Of a DNA stretch of 64,000 nt, positions 28,565-36,781 are shown piece by piece. Source of the stretch: Caulobacterales bacterium (GTDB taxonomy: Bacteria > Pseudomonadota > Alphaproteobacteria > Caulobacterales > Caulobacteraceae); NCBI GenBank assembly GCA_017302105.1, contig JAFLCS010000001.1:248001-312000 (forward strand). Direction: 5' to 3'. Within the stretch, counting starts at the first letter, position 1. Every line of letters starts with the position of its first letter. The notes below the pieces were generated by a model, which saw only the letters and a program-made list of their open reading frames with translations, did no database searches and was not told the DNA's origin. A program made the translations under genes and the position numbers.

Positions 28565-29314
28565 TCAGGCTTGCTGGAAGCCCAGCACGTCCTGCATTCC
28601 ATAGAGGCCGGGCGCACGGCCCTTGACCCAAAGGGCCGCCATGACGGCGCCCCGCGCGAACAGGGCCCGATCGCGGGCCGAATGCGACAGGGTCAGGATC
28701 TCGTCCTGGGCCGCGAAAATCACCTGATGCTCGCCGACGATGCCACCGGCACGGATGGCGGCAAAGCCGATCTGTCCTGCCAGACGTTCGTCGCCGATCC
28801 CGTCGCGCAGATGCCCTCGCACTCCCTCGAGATCCTGGCCCCGTCCGTCGGCCGCTGCCTCGCCCAGCATCAGGGCGGTGCCGGACGGAGCGTCCTTCTT
28901 CATCCGGTGATGGGCCTCGACGACTTCGATGTCCCAGTCGGCGGCCGGTAGGCGCCGGGCCGCCTGGGCGACCAGGCCGATCAACATATTGACGCCCAGC
29001 GAGAAGTTCCCTGACTTGACGATGGCGATCTGCTGGGCGGACCGTTCGATCTCGGCGTCCTGTTCCGGGGTGAATCCGGTCGCCCCGATGACGAGGGACG
29101 GCCCGCCGGCGTCTGCACACATCCGTGCCAGGTCCGCGGAGGCCGCCGGTTCGGTGAAGTCGATCACCACATCACAGGCACTGAGATCGGGATGGTCGGT
29201 CCGGTCGAAGCGAGCCGCCGTGACGACGTCCTTGCGCTGGTCGAGAATCTCCGAGACGGCGCGGCCCATGCGACCACGCGCCCCGGCCAGACCGATGTGA
29301 ACCAGAACCGGCAT
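28565..29314 (-). CDS. dapB: 4-hydroxy-tetrahydrodipicolinate reductase
   Basis: 249 residues. GLAGARGRMGRAV is the NAD(P)H-binding loop, VIDFTEPA the cofactor motif and EAHHRMKKDAPSGTAL the substrate-binding/catalytic signature (HHRxKxDAPSGTA). It makes tetrahydrodipicolinate for lysine and diaminopimelate, hence for peptidoglycan. Begins 13 bp after the rho stop and is probably in the same transcript. The usual neighbour of rho in this region of alphaproteobacteria is mnmE, so dapB here marks a rearranged junction. Confidence 0.97.
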   Translation of the reverse strand: MPVLVHIGLAGARGRMGRAVSEILDQRKDVVTAARFDRTDHPDLSACDVVIDFTEPAASADLARMCADAGGPSLVIGATGFTPEQDAEIERSAQQIAIVKSGNFSLGVNMLIGLVAQAARRLPAADWDIEVVEAHHRMKKDAPSGTALMLGEAAADGRGQDLEGVRGHLRDGIGDERLAGQIGFAAIRAGGIVGEHQVIFAAQDEILTLSHSARDRALFARGAVMAALWVKGRAPGLYGMQDVLGFQQA

Positions 29315-29327
29315 CGCGTCCGATCCC

Positions 29328-30665
29328 CTAGGTGTTCATCGACTGGAAGAAGTCGGCGTTGTTCTTGGACTGACGCAGCTTGTCGAGCAGGAACTCGATG
29401 GCGTCCTGCGGACCCATCGGGTTGAGGATCCGGCGCAGCACATAGGTCTTGGTCAGCTGATCCTTCGGCGTGATCAGATCTTCCTTGCGGGTGCCGGACT
29501 TGAGCACGTCGATGGCCGGGAAGATACGCTTGTCGGCGACCTTGCGGTCCAGAACAATTTCCGAGTTACCGGTGCCCTTGAACTCTTCGAAGATGACCTC
29601 GTCCATGCGGCTGCCGGTGTCGATCAGGGCGGTGGCGATGATGGTCAATGAGCCGCCTTCTTCGATGTTGCGCGCCGCGCCGAAGAAACGCTTGGGGCGC
29701 TGCAGGGCATTGGCGTCAACACCGCCGGTCAGGACCTTGCCTGAGGAGGGGACGGTCGCGTTATAGGCGCGGCCCAGGCGGGTGACCGAGTCCAGGAGGA
29801 TCACGACGTCCTTCTTGTGCTCAACCAGACGCTTGGCCTTTTCGATGACCATTTCGGCCACTGCGACGTGGCGCGTGGAGGGTTCGTCGAAGGTGGAGGC
29901 CACGACCTCACCCTTCACCGTCCGCTGCATATCGGTGACTTCCTCGGGCCGCTCATCGATGAGCAGAACCATCAGGAAGACCTCCGGGTGGTTCGCCTCG
30001 ATCGACTTGGCGATGTTCTGAAGCATGACGGTCTTGCCGACGCGCGGTGGCGCGACGATCAGGCAACGCTGGCCCTTGCCGAGCGGGGCGACGATGTCGA
30101 TGACCCGGCCCGAGCGGTCCTTCAGGGTCGGATCCTGAATCTCCATGTGCAACCGCTCGTCGGGATAGAGCGGGGTCAGATTGTCGAAATTGACCTTGTG
30201 GCGAACGTTCTCGGGGTCTTCGAAATTGATCGAATCCACCTTGAGCAGGGCGAAGTAGCGCTCGCCCTCGCGCGGGCCGCGCACCGTGCCCTCGACCGTA
30301 TCGCCGGTGCGCAGGCCGAAGCGCTTGATCTGGGACGGCGAGACATAGATGTCGTCCGGGCCCGACAGATAGTTGGCGTCGGCGCTTCTGAGGAAGCCGA
30401 AGCCGTCCTGAAGAACTTCCAGAACGCCACCGGCCGAAATCTCGACCTCCTCGTCGGCCAGGGTCTTGAGAATGGCGAACAGCAGATCCTGTTTGCGCAG
30501 GTTCGAGGCGTTCTCGACCTCCAGCTCTTCGGCAAAGGCGACCAGCTCGGCGGCGGTCTTGTCCTTCAGCTCCGACAGGGCGATGCGCTGGTTGGCGGAC
30601 TGGCCGTCTTCGTCGCCCTCCGCAGCCGGGTCGAGGTCGGTGTCGATCAGGGAATCGTCGGTCAT
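29328..30665 (-). CDS. rho: Transcription termination factor Rho
   Basis: 445 residues from the ATG at 30665. The N-terminal helical part is followed by the RNA-binding OSB-fold segment [30 protein letters not shown] (about 87-116), Walker A APPRVGKT at 205-212 and IIDTG-like [12 protein letters not shown]. An acidic 25-residue leader ([14 protein letters not shown]) precedes the domain. Rho unwinds RNA and ends transcription of untranslated messages. The 227-bp leader between hemJ and rho is longer than other gaps in the operon, which would fit autoregulation, but no structure is certain there. Confidence 0.97.
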   Translation of the reverse strand: MTDDSLIDTDLDPAAEGDEDGQSANQRIALSELKDKTAAELVAFAEELEVENASNLRKQDLLFAILKTLADEEVEISAGGVLEVLQDGFGFLRSADANYLSGPDDIYVSPSQIKRFGLRTGDTVEGTVRGPREGERYFALLKVDSINFEDPENVRHKVNFDNLTPLYPDERLHMEIQDPTLKDRSGRVIDIVAPLGKGQRCLIVAPPRVGKTVMLQNIAKSIEANHPEVFLMVLLIDERPEEVTDMQRTVKGEVVASTFDEPSTRHVAVAEMVIEKAKRLVEHKKDVVILLDSVTRLGRAYNATVPSSGKVLTGGVDANALQRPKRFFGAARNIEEGGSLTIIATALIDTGSRMDEVIFEEFKGTGNSEIVLDRKVADKRIFPAIDVLKSGTRKEDLITPKDQLTKTYVLRRILNPMGPQDAIEFLLDKLRQSKNNADFFQSMNT

Positions 30666-30892
30666 GTGTGTCTTGGACTTGTGACCCCGCGACCGGAACC
30701 GAACGATTCGGACTCCGGGTGAGGTCTGGATGAATGTGCCGTGGCGGCACCATGGATTTTCAAGATGAGGCCGCGCCGCAAACCCGCGATGCAGACCTTG
30801 AGAAAGGTGGGAAAGCGCCGGACCGCCGAAGCAGTATCCAGCACCTAAGGCTAGCGGAACCACACCCGCCGCCGCCCGTCAAGGCTGACGGA

Positions 30893-31360
30893 TCAGCCGA
30901 AGGTCCATTCGGTCGTCACCGACAAGACCATAACAATGGCCAGCAGGAAGGGAATTTCATTGGTCATGCGCCAGTAGCGGGCACTGCGCTGGGACGTGCC
31001 GGCGGCGATCCGCTTGCGTTCGCCGGCCAGGTAACCGTGCCAGGCGCTGAGCAGGAACACACCGGCCAATTTGGTGATCATCCAAGGTTCCGCAAGGAAG
31101 CCCCAGCCACGGGCCTGGACATCGATGTGGATCAGCCACAGCCCGAAGCCCCAGGCCAGGAACATGGCCGGGTTGATGATGATCCTCAGCAACCGCACCT
31201 GCCAGGTGCGCAGCAGACCCTGCATCTCCGAACGCAGCGGTTCGGGCTTGTCGTTCTGCTCAACATCGTAGGCGAACAGACGCGGCAGGAAGAGCATACC
31301 GGCCATCCAGGCGATCACTGCCAGGACATGAAGGCCTCGGGCCAGATCATAGGCAGTCAT
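30893..31360 (-). CDS. hemJ: Protoporphyrinogen IX oxidase HemJ
   Basis: 155 residues with four membrane helices. The N-terminal YDLARGLHVLAVIAWMAGMLFLPRLFAYDVE matches HemJ/CopD-like proteins, with H11 as the conserved haem-proximal histidine, and LTKLAGV-like MITKLAGVFLLSAWHGYL contains the next conserved histidine. HemJ oxidises protoporphyrinogen IX, the penultimate step of haem synthesis in bacteria lacking HemG or HemY. Its start overlaps the hemH stop by 4 nt, and hemH and hemE precede it, giving three consecutive late haem steps in one operon. Confidence 0.94.
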   Translation of the reverse strand: MTAYDLARGLHVLAVIAWMAGMLFLPRLFAYDVEQNDKPEPLRSEMQGLLRTWQVRLLRIIINPAMFLAWGFGLWLIHIDVQARGWGFLAEPWMITKLAGVFLLSAWHGYLAGERKRIAAGTSQRSARYWRMTNEIPFLLAIVMVLSVTTEWTFG

Positions 31361-32382
31361 GCGGCAGCTCCCGATTGCTCACAGGGACAGGCGTCAAAGC
31401 GCCCCCGGCATCCAGGTCCGTAGGGCCCCGGAGACGGACCCGCCAGCGCCCCTCGAACGGCGTCCGAGAGGGCGGCGATGAAGGCCGGCTCCGTTGAGGG
31501 AGTCGGACAGCGCAGATAGGGGCTGACACCGAGGTCCCGGGCCAGATGGGCATATTCTATGTCCAGCTCAACGAGGGTTTCGATATGCTCCGAGACGAAG
31601 GCGATCGGCACGAGAATGACACCCACGCCGTCACGAGCGGCCTGGTCCAGCGCCTCGGGCGTGGACGGCCCCAACCATTTCATCGGCCCGACCCGGCTCT
31701 GGTAGCAGATCGACCAGTCCAGCAGCCCGGCAGCCTGGGCAACGGCGACGGCTCCGGCCTCGACCTGTGACTGATAGGGATCGCCACGCCGAGTGATGAC
31801 GCTTTCCGGTACGCCATGGGCGGAAAACAGCACGCGCACCGGCTGATCGCCGGCCTTGGCCTGTTCGGTTCGGATGGCGGCGACCTGGGCGGCGATCCAG
31901 CCGTCGGCCTCGGGATAGCAACAGACTGTGTGGACCTGGCCCGGACCTGAATAGGCTTCGGACCAAGCCTTCAGAGACGAGGCCGTCGTGGTCGTCGAAT
32001 ACTGGGGGTACAGCGGCAGCAGCACGACATCGTCCGGTGCGAAGGCGGCAACCTCTCGGACCGTATCTTCGGTGAACGGCCGCCAGTACCGCATGGCGAC
32101 GAAGACCCGCACGTCATCGCGGGTATCCGCCAGGGAATCCTGGAGCGCTCCGGCCTGTTTCAAGGTTTCGCCCAGAAGCGGCGATCCTCCGCCCATCAGG
32201 GCGTAGTTGGCCTGGGCCGACGCCTCCCGCCGGCTCGAAATGAGCCGTGCCAGAGGCTTTCGCAGAAATCCAGGCAGGGCGATGATGGCCGGATCCGAAA
32301 ACAGGTTCTGCAGGAACGGCTGAACGTCGGCCGGCCCGGAGGGGCCGCCGAGATTGAACAGAACGACCGCAAGGCGAGCCAT
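31357..32382 (-). CDS. hemH: Ferrochelatase, with C-terminal cysteine cluster
   Basis: 341 residues. VLFNLGGPSGP is the conserved start; SAHGVPES carries the active-site histidine and CYQSRVGPMKWLGPST the downstream signature. The C-terminus has C325, C332 and C334 (CRGRFDACPCEQS) plus an internal CC pair (about residue 154). Ferrochelatase of Caulobacter is reported to bind a [2Fe-2S] cluster, and these cysteines are the likely ligands. It inserts Fe2+ into protoporphyrin IX. Overlaps hemE by 1-3 nt at its start. Confidence 0.96.
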   Translation of the reverse strand: MARLAVVLFNLGGPSGPADVQPFLQNLFSDPAIIALPGFLRKPLARLISSRREASAQANYALMGGGSPLLGETLKQAGALQDSLADTRDDVRVFVAMRYWRPFTEDTVREVAAFAPDDVVLLPLYPQYSTTTTASSLKAWSEAYSGPGQVHTVCCYPEADGWIAAQVAAIRTEQAKAGDQPVRVLFSAHGVPESVITRRGDPYQSQVEAGAVAVAQAAGLLDWSICYQSRVGPMKWLGPSTPEALDQAARDGVGVILVPIAFVSEHIETLVELDIEYAHLARDLGVSPYLRCPTPSTEPAFIAALSDAVRGALAGPSPGPYGPGCRGRFDACPCEQSGAAA

Positions 32383-33416
32383 CAGCCCTTGATCCGCTTC
32401 AGAGCCTGTTCAACGTGGGCGATCGGCACCTCCGGCAGGATGCCGTGGCCGAGATTGAACACCCACGGTCCATCCCCCCAAGCGTCCAGCATCTGATCGA
32501 TCCGGCGATCCAGGGCCGAGCCGCCGGCGCGCAGCAACAGAGGATCTAACGCGCCCTGGATGGGCTTTTGTCGCTGGAGCCGACGCCCGACGGCCAGAGG
32601 ACAGGCCGTATCCAGTCCGACGGCCTCGACCTGGACCCTCGCGGCATAGTCCTCAACGAGAGCCGCCGAGCCGCGCGGAAAGCCAATTACCGGCGTCGTC
32701 ACACCCAGTTCGCGCAACCGCGCCAGCAGCATCTGATGAGGGTTCACCACGAGCCGCTCGAACAGGTCGTCGGGCAGACCCTCGGCCCAGCTTTCGAAGA
32801 TCTGCAAGGCGTCGGCACCGGCATCGGCCTGCATTTTCAGATACCAGGCGCTCGCCTCGACGAGGATGGCGAGAAGCGCATCCACGCCATCCGGATCGGC
32901 ATAGGCGTAGGTGCGAGCATGGGCGCGCTCTCCCTTGCCGATGGTGCGGGCAACACCGTCCAGCATATAGGTTGCAACCGTCCACGGCGCGCCGCAAAAG
33001 CCGATCAAGGCCTTGTCGGCCGGCAACGCGGCCCGGACCCGCGTCAGGGTTTCCCCGACCAATGACAGCGCCGCGCCGGCTCCGGGAGCGAGGTCGCGCA
33101 TATGCGCCAGATCGGGCAGGACACCAAGGCGGGGCCCCTCTCCGGCTTCGAACCAGACATCCTGGCCCAGCGCCCTTGGGATCAGCAGGATGTCGGCAAA
33201 GACGATTGAGGCGTCAAATGCGAAGCGGCGCATCGGCTGCAATGTGGCTTCCGCCGCCATCTCGGGGTTCAGGCAGAAGGCGATGAAGTCGGGAGCCTGG
33301 GCACGAAGCGCGCGATATTCAGGCAGGTAGCGTCCGGCCTGCCGCATGAACCAGACCGGGGGGCGTCGCTGGGTCTCGCCGGCCAGGGCACGCAGGAAAT
33401 CAGTTTGGTGAGCCAT
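32382..33416 (-). CDS. hemE: Uroporphyrinogen decarboxylase
   Basis: 344 residues from the ATG at 33416. PPVWFMRQAGRYLPEYR (about 20-36) is the substrate-binding motif; GFCGAPWTVATYM and FPRGSAAL are also family landmarks. It converts uroporphyrinogen III to coproporphyrinogen III. It is the first gene of the minus-strand hemE-hemH-hemJ-rho-dapB operon and faces away from the origin region, the same arrangement as at Caulobacter Cori. A longer start upstream is possible but would enter the origin and lacks support. Confidence 0.97.
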   Translation of the reverse strand: MAHQTDFLRALAGETQRRPPVWFMRQAGRYLPEYRALRAQAPDFIAFCLNPEMAAEATLQPMRRFAFDASIVFADILLIPRALGQDVWFEAGEGPRLGVLPDLAHMRDLAPGAGAALSLVGETLTRVRAALPADKALIGFCGAPWTVATYMLDGVARTIGKGERAHARTYAYADPDGVDALLAILVEASAWYLKMQADAGADALQIFESWAEGLPDDLFERLVVNPHQMLLARLRELGVTTPVIGFPRGSAALVEDYAARVQVEAVGLDTACPLAVGRRLQRQKPIQGALDPLLLRAGGSALDRRIDQMLDAWGDGPWVFNLGHGILPEVPIAHVEQALKRIKG

Positions 33417-33450
33417 GAGGGGCGTCCTAGGCCGTCCCCGGATCAGGCTC

Positions 33451-33500
33451 AATCCCTCTCAAGGAAAGAGGATTCAAGAAGGATTGAAGAGATTAGTAGT
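33451..33500. repeat. A/T-rich stretch with tandem 10-mers, candidate unwinding element
   Basis: In otherwise GC-rich DNA this 50-bp piece is rich in A and G on the plus strand. GGATTCAAGA (33470-33479) and GGATTGAAGA (33481-33490) are repeats with one mismatch at an 11-bp period, about one helical turn, followed by a looser GATTAGTAG. Such arrays are common in duplex-unwinding elements. It also forms the 5' region of the hemE transcript, so a regulatory role there is possible. Confidence 0.4.
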
Positions 33501-33582
33501 CGGCGGGGATGTCGGGGGAAACCCGGGCCTGTTCGCCGCTCCACCCCAGGTCTCCGACAGGTTTGTCGGCGGCCGTTTGCAT

Positions 33583-33591
33583 CTATCCACG
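33583..33591 (+). promoter_or_regulatory. DnaA-box-like nonamer, two mismatches
   Basis: CTATCCACG differs from the TTATCCACA consensus at the first and last base. It lies 23 bp upstream of the perfect CtrA box. Weak matches of this kind are normal at Caulobacter-type origins, which use degenerate DnaA sites. Confidence 0.4.
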
Positions 33592-33613
33592 GGGCTGGGG
33601 ACAGCGGGGATGG

Positions 33614-33628
33614 TTAAGAAAGGCTTAA
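33614..33628. promoter_or_regulatory. CtrA-type binding box TTAA-N7-TTAA
   Basis: TTAA at 33614-33617 and TTAA at 33625-33628 with exactly seven bases between them match the CtrA consensus. TTAA tetramers are rare in this GC-rich window, and this pair lies in the hemE/ppsR gap. In Caulobacter CtrA bound to such sites at Cori blocks replication initiation. The next box follows 7 bp later, giving an in-line array. Confidence 0.75.
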
Positions 33629-33635
33629 GAAATGC

Positions 33636-33650
33636 TTACTGAAGTCTTAA
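33636..33650. promoter_or_regulatory. CtrA-type binding box (one mismatch), TTAC-N7-TTAA
   Basis: TTAC at 33636-33639, then seven bases, then TTAA at 33647-33650 followed by C (TTAAC). One base deviates from TTAA-N7-TTAA. Spacing from the perfect box is 22 bp start to start, i.e. two helical turns, so two CtrA dimers could sit on the same face of the DNA. Confidence 0.6.
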
Positions 33651-33758
33651 CGTCGGCCTAGGGCCGGCCTGGGTATGGCTACGAATCCGTCCAGCTTGTC
33701 CCCGGCTGTGAATTGCGGCCTCAAGGCTCAGGCACAGGCTTGGGGACAGACGCCGGAA

Positions 33759-33767
33759 TCATCCACC
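33759..33767 (+). promoter_or_regulatory. DnaA/G-box-like nonamer
   Basis: TCATCCACC resembles the Caulobacter G-box TGATCCACA (two mismatches) and overlaps a GANTC site (33756-33760), so methylation by CcrM could affect binding. Call rests on similarity and position only. Confidence 0.35.
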
Positions 33768-33842
33768 CCCGTCCCAGGTGCGCTGCTGGTCAAGGCGCGC
33801 TAGGGTCCGATTTCGCTTCTCTCACCCCCAACCGAGATCCGA

Positions 33843-33851
33843 TTGTCCACA
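33843..33851 (+). promoter_or_regulatory. DnaA-box-like nonamer containing the ppsR start codon
   Basis: TTGTCCACA has one mismatch to TTATCCACA, the best match in the region, and its first three bases are the TTG start codon of ppsR. If DnaA binds here it could interfere with ppsR translation-coupled transcription. Confidence 0.45.
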
Positions 33852-34721
33852 TCCCTTCCCCCGAAGATCGCCGCCCCTCCCCGGAGGTTCTCGACCTATT
33901 TCCATGTGCATCTGGTGTCGGACTCAACCGGCGAGACGCTGAACGCCATGGCCAAGGCTGTGGTGGCACGCTTCGAGGGTGTCATTCCGATCGAACACAT
34001 CTACGCCCTGGTGCGTTCGCCCAAACAGCTGGAGCGGGTGCTGGAAGAGATCGAGGCGGCTCCGGGGATTGTCCTGCATACACTGGTGGACCCCGAACTC
34101 CGGGCCATGCTGGAGGCCGGCTGTCGCCGGCTCGGCGCGCCCCAACTGGGGGCCCTGGATCCACTGGTCACGGTCCTGGCGGGCTATCTGGGCGCGGCCC
34201 TTTCGAGAAAGGTCGGGGCCCAGCACGCCCTGGACAGCGACTATTTCGAGCGGATGGGGGCCCTCGACTTCGCCATGCACCATGACGACGGCCAGGGTCT
34301 TGATGAGCTGGAACGCGCCGATGTCGTTCTGGTGGGCGTGAGCCGGACCTCCAAGACACCGACCTGTGTCTATCTGGCCCATCGGGGCATCCGCGCCGCC
34401 AATGTGCCGCTTGTCCCCACCCAGGAGCCGCCGGAGCTGCTCTCACATCTGAAGAATCCTCTGGTGGTCGGCCTGGTCGTCTCGCCGGACCGGCTGGTTT
34501 CCATCCGCCGCAATCGTCTCCAGCATCTGGGGGTCGATCCGACAACCGATTATGTCGATACGGATCGGGTCCGCGAGGAGACCGTGAGGGCGCGACGGCT
34601 GTTTGAGAAACTGGGATGGCCGGTGATCGACGTATCCCGCCGGTCGGTCGAGGAAACCGCTGCCCAGGTCATCAATTTGGTCAATGAGCGACGCACGGGC
34701 AAGCTGGGAGCACCGCAATGA
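33843..34721 (+). CDS. ppsR: PPDK/PEP synthase regulatory kinase-pyrophosphorylase (DUF299)
   Basis: 292 residues. SDSTGET at 27-33 and the P-loop GVSRTSKTP at 165-173, then VPLVPTQEPPELL, are the signatures of the DUF299 regulatory proteins, which phosphorylate and dephosphorylate pyruvate phosphate dikinase or PEP synthase. The TTG start at 33843 gives an N-terminus with no near SD; a later start near 33890 is possible because conserved sequence begins at about residue 17. First gene to the right of the putative origin, the same position as in Caulobacter. Confidence 0.93.
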   Translation: MSTSLPPKIAAPPRRFSTYFHVHLVSDSTGETLNAMAKAVVARFEGVIPIEHIYALVRSPKQLERVLEEIEAAPGIVLHTLVDPELRAMLEAGCRRLGAPQLGALDPLVTVLAGYLGAALSRKVGAQHALDSDYFERMGALDFAMHHDDGQGLDELERADVVLVGVSRTSKTPTCVYLAHRGIRAANVPLVPTQEPPELLSHLKNPLVVGLVVSPDRLVSIRRNRLQHLGVDPTTDYVDTDRVREETVRARRLFEKLGWPVIDVSRRSVEETAAQVINLVNERRTGKLGAPQ

Positions 34722-35311
34722 CCCTGATCCTCGCCAGCCGCAGTGCCGCCCGCCGACAGATGCTTGAGGCCGCCGGTGTGACCGTGTCGCTTGACGCCGC
34801 TGACCTCGATGAAGGAGCGATCAAAGGCCGCCTTCTGAGCGAAGGGGCGACGCCGGCCGCCGTTGCCCAGGCCCTGGCCGGCCAGAAGGCGATGGCGGTA
34901 TCCAGCCGGCGACCGGGGGTGCTGGTCCTTGGTTCGGATCAGACTCTGGAACTGGACGGGACCTTGTATGACAAGGCCGCCAGCCTGGATGAGGCACGCG
35001 CGCGTCTCGTCCAGTTTTCGGGCCGCTCCCACCGGCTGCACTCCGGAGCGGCGCTGGCGCGCGACGGTCAGTTGATCTGGACCTGTCATGATGCCGCCGA
35101 CCTGACGGTGCGGTCGTTGAGTCCGGCCTTCATCGATGCCTATCTGTCCGGGAACGGCGAGGCCGCCCTGTCGGCCGTGGGAGGCTACTGGCTGGAAGGA
35201 GAGGGTGTTCAGCTCTTCGAACAGATCAGGGGCGACTATTTCACCATTCTGGGCCTGCCGCTGTTGCCGGTGCTCGCCGAGCTTCGCCGCTGCGGGGAAC
35301 TGGTGTCGTGA
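34718..35311 (+). CDS. maf: Maf-family nucleoside triphosphate pyrophosphatase
   Basis: 197 residues. LILASRSAARRQML is the nucleotide-binding start, GSDQTLELDG carries the catalytic Asp and SAVGGYWLEGEGVQLFEQIRGDYFTILGLPLLPV is the conserved end of Maf proteins. The enzymes hydrolyse modified or canonical NTPs and are linked to septation in Bacillus. Start overlaps the ppsR stop by 4 nt. Part of ppsR-maf-aroE-coaE-dnaQ, all on plus and overlapping or nearly so. Confidence 0.93.
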   Translation: MTLILASRSAARRQMLEAAGVTVSLDAADLDEGAIKGRLLSEGATPAAVAQALAGQKAMAVSSRRPGVLVLGSDQTLELDGTLYDKAASLDEARARLVQFSGRSHRLHSGAALARDGQLIWTCHDAADLTVRSLSPAFIDAYLSGNGEAALSAVGGYWLEGEGVQLFEQIRGDYFTILGLPLLPVLAELRRCGELVS

Positions 35312-36132
35312 ATTCGGTCCGCACGGCCGCCGTGGTCGGCCTTCCCATTGACCATTCGCTCAGCCCCTTGATCCATACCGCTTGGCTCCAAGCCGCCGGG
35401 CTCCAGGGCCACTATGCGGCTCTGGCCCCGAATACATCGCAAGCGCTGGTCGAATTGCTGGATTCGGGCACCCTGATCGGCTGCAATGTGACGGCCCCCT
35501 ATAAGGGCGATGCCTATCATTGGGCGCTCGATCGCCAGGCCGAGATGGGGGCAGAGGCTCTCCGAACGGGGTCAGTCAATCTTCTGATTCTGGGCGACAG
35601 GGTCCGGGCCGAGAGCACGGACGGCCAGGGAATGATTGCGGCGATCCGCGCGCGCGACCCTGCACATGATTTCAGTTGGGGCCCGACGGTGATCGTGGGA
35701 GCGGGAGGGGCCGCCTGCGCTGCCCTCCATGCCGTGCAGGTCGAGGGATCGACCGACATCCGCGTGGTCAACCGCACCCTCGCTCGAGCAGAGACTCTGT
35801 CACAGCGTTTTGGCCCTGGCGTTTCGGCCTGGTCGCTGGATCAGCTGGGATCGGCCGTGGCGGGGGCATCCATGTTGATCAATGCTGCATCGCAGATTGC
35901 CTCCCCGGATCTGAGTGCGATGGCGCGCGGAGCCCTGGTCATGGACATGACCTATCGGCCTTTGCAGACACCCTTGCTGGAAGCCGCGCAGGCGAGCGGC
36001 CTCAGGACGGTCGACGGGCTGGCCATGCTGATCGGCCAGGCCAGACCGAGCTTTCTGGCCCTGTTCGGGTGTGAAGCCCCGGATGTGGATGTCCGCAGCC
36101 TTTGTCTGCGGGCCTTGGAGCAGTGCGGATGA
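35308..36132 (+). CDS. aroE: Shikimate dehydrogenase
   Basis: 274 residues from a GTG overlapping the maf stop. PIDHSLSPLIHTAWL is the shikimate-binding motif, NVTAPYK carries the catalytic lysine, and IVGAGGAACA is the NADP+ pocket. AroE reduces 3-dehydroshikimate in the aromatic amino acid route. Its stop overlaps the coaE ATG by 4 nt. Confidence 0.95.
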   Translation: MNSVRTAAVVGLPIDHSLSPLIHTAWLQAAGLQGHYAALAPNTSQALVELLDSGTLIGCNVTAPYKGDAYHWALDRQAEMGAEALRTGSVNLLILGDRVRAESTDGQGMIAAIRARDPAHDFSWGPTVIVGAGGAACAALHAVQVEGSTDIRVVNRTLARAETLSQRFGPGVSAWSLDQLGSAVAGASMLINAASQIASPDLSAMARGALVMDMTYRPLQTPLLEAAQASGLRTVDGLAMLIGQARPSFLALFGCEAPDVDVRSLCLRALEQCG

Positions 36133-36776
36133 TCCTGATCGGACTGACGGGCTCCATCGGGATGGGTAAGTCGACGGTGCTGCGCTTCTTTGCCGATCAG
36201 GGTTGCGCCGTCTGGGACGCCGATACGGCGGTGCACCGACTCTATGCTCCAGGCGGAGCCGCCGTTGAAGGCGTCGAAACCCTCTTTCCCGGAACGACGT
36301 CAGCGGCATCCGGCGTGGACCGGGGGGCGCTGGCTGACCGCTTACGGCGCGCCCCGGACGGCTTTGCCCAACTGGAAGCGTTGGTCCATCCGCTGGTCCG
36401 GCGGGATCGGGAGACATTTCTGTCCGAAGCGCGGGAACAGGCGACGCAGATCGCCGTCGTCGATGTGCCGCTGCTGTTTGAAACCGGGGCCGAGGCGCAG
36501 GTCGATGTCGTGGTGGTGGTCTCGGCTCCGGCCGCGATCCAGCGGCAACGCGTGCTGGCGCGGCCCGGCATGACGGTGGAGCGGTTCGAGCAGATCCTGG
36601 CCCGGCAGTTGCCCGATGCCGACAAGCGGGCCCGCGCCGACTTCATCATCGAGACCGGCGGGTCGCTGGACGATACCCGCCAGGAGGTGGCGTCCATCCT
36701 GTGGCGACTGTCCACACCTGAGTGGCAGGCGCGACGTTCGGGCACCCTTCACAGACCGGACGAACGCGGCGAGTAA
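36129..36776 (+). CDS. coaE: Dephospho-CoA kinase
   Basis: 215 residues from the ATG at 36129. GLTGSIGMGKST is the P-loop, WDADTAVHRLY the substrate-binding stretch and VVDVPLLFETG the downstream signature. It catalyses the final step of CoA synthesis. Overlaps aroE by 4 nt; dnaQ follows after 5 bp. An in-frame extension upstream would lie in aroE and is not needed. Confidence 0.95.
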   Translation: MILIGLTGSIGMGKSTVLRFFADQGCAVWDADTAVHRLYAPGGAAVEGVETLFPGTTSAASGVDRGALADRLRRAPDGFAQLEALVHPLVRRDRETFLSEAREQATQIAVVDVPLLFETGAEAQVDVVVVVSAPAAIQRQRVLARPGMTVERFEQILARQLPDADKRARADFIIETGGSLDDTRQEVASILWRLSTPEWQARRSGTLHRPDERGE

Positions 36777-36781
36777 GAGCG

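Larger units (their letters stand above)
33417..33842. other. Putative chromosomal replication origin (Cori-like), hemE/ppsR intergenic region
   Basis: A 426-bp gap between divergent hemE and ppsR, the position of the origin in Caulobacter. It holds the only TTAA-N7-TTAA boxes I see in the window, three GANTC sites for CcrM methylation (33471, 33683, 33756), DnaA-box-like nonamers (33583-33591, 33759-33767, 33843-33851 at the edge), and a local A/T-rich stretch (33451-33500) with two 10-mers, GGATTCAAGA and GGATTGAAGA, 11 bp apart. Gene orientation diverges from this point on both sides. Exact unwinding and initiation sites are not shown by sequence. Confidence 0.8.

Noticed and set aside
30666..30892. 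Hairpin CCGAA-CGA-TTCGG and the long gap upstream of rho as a structured regulatory RNA
   Set aside because: The stem is five base pairs only and no second element supports it; rho leaders are often autoregulated but this cannot be shown here.
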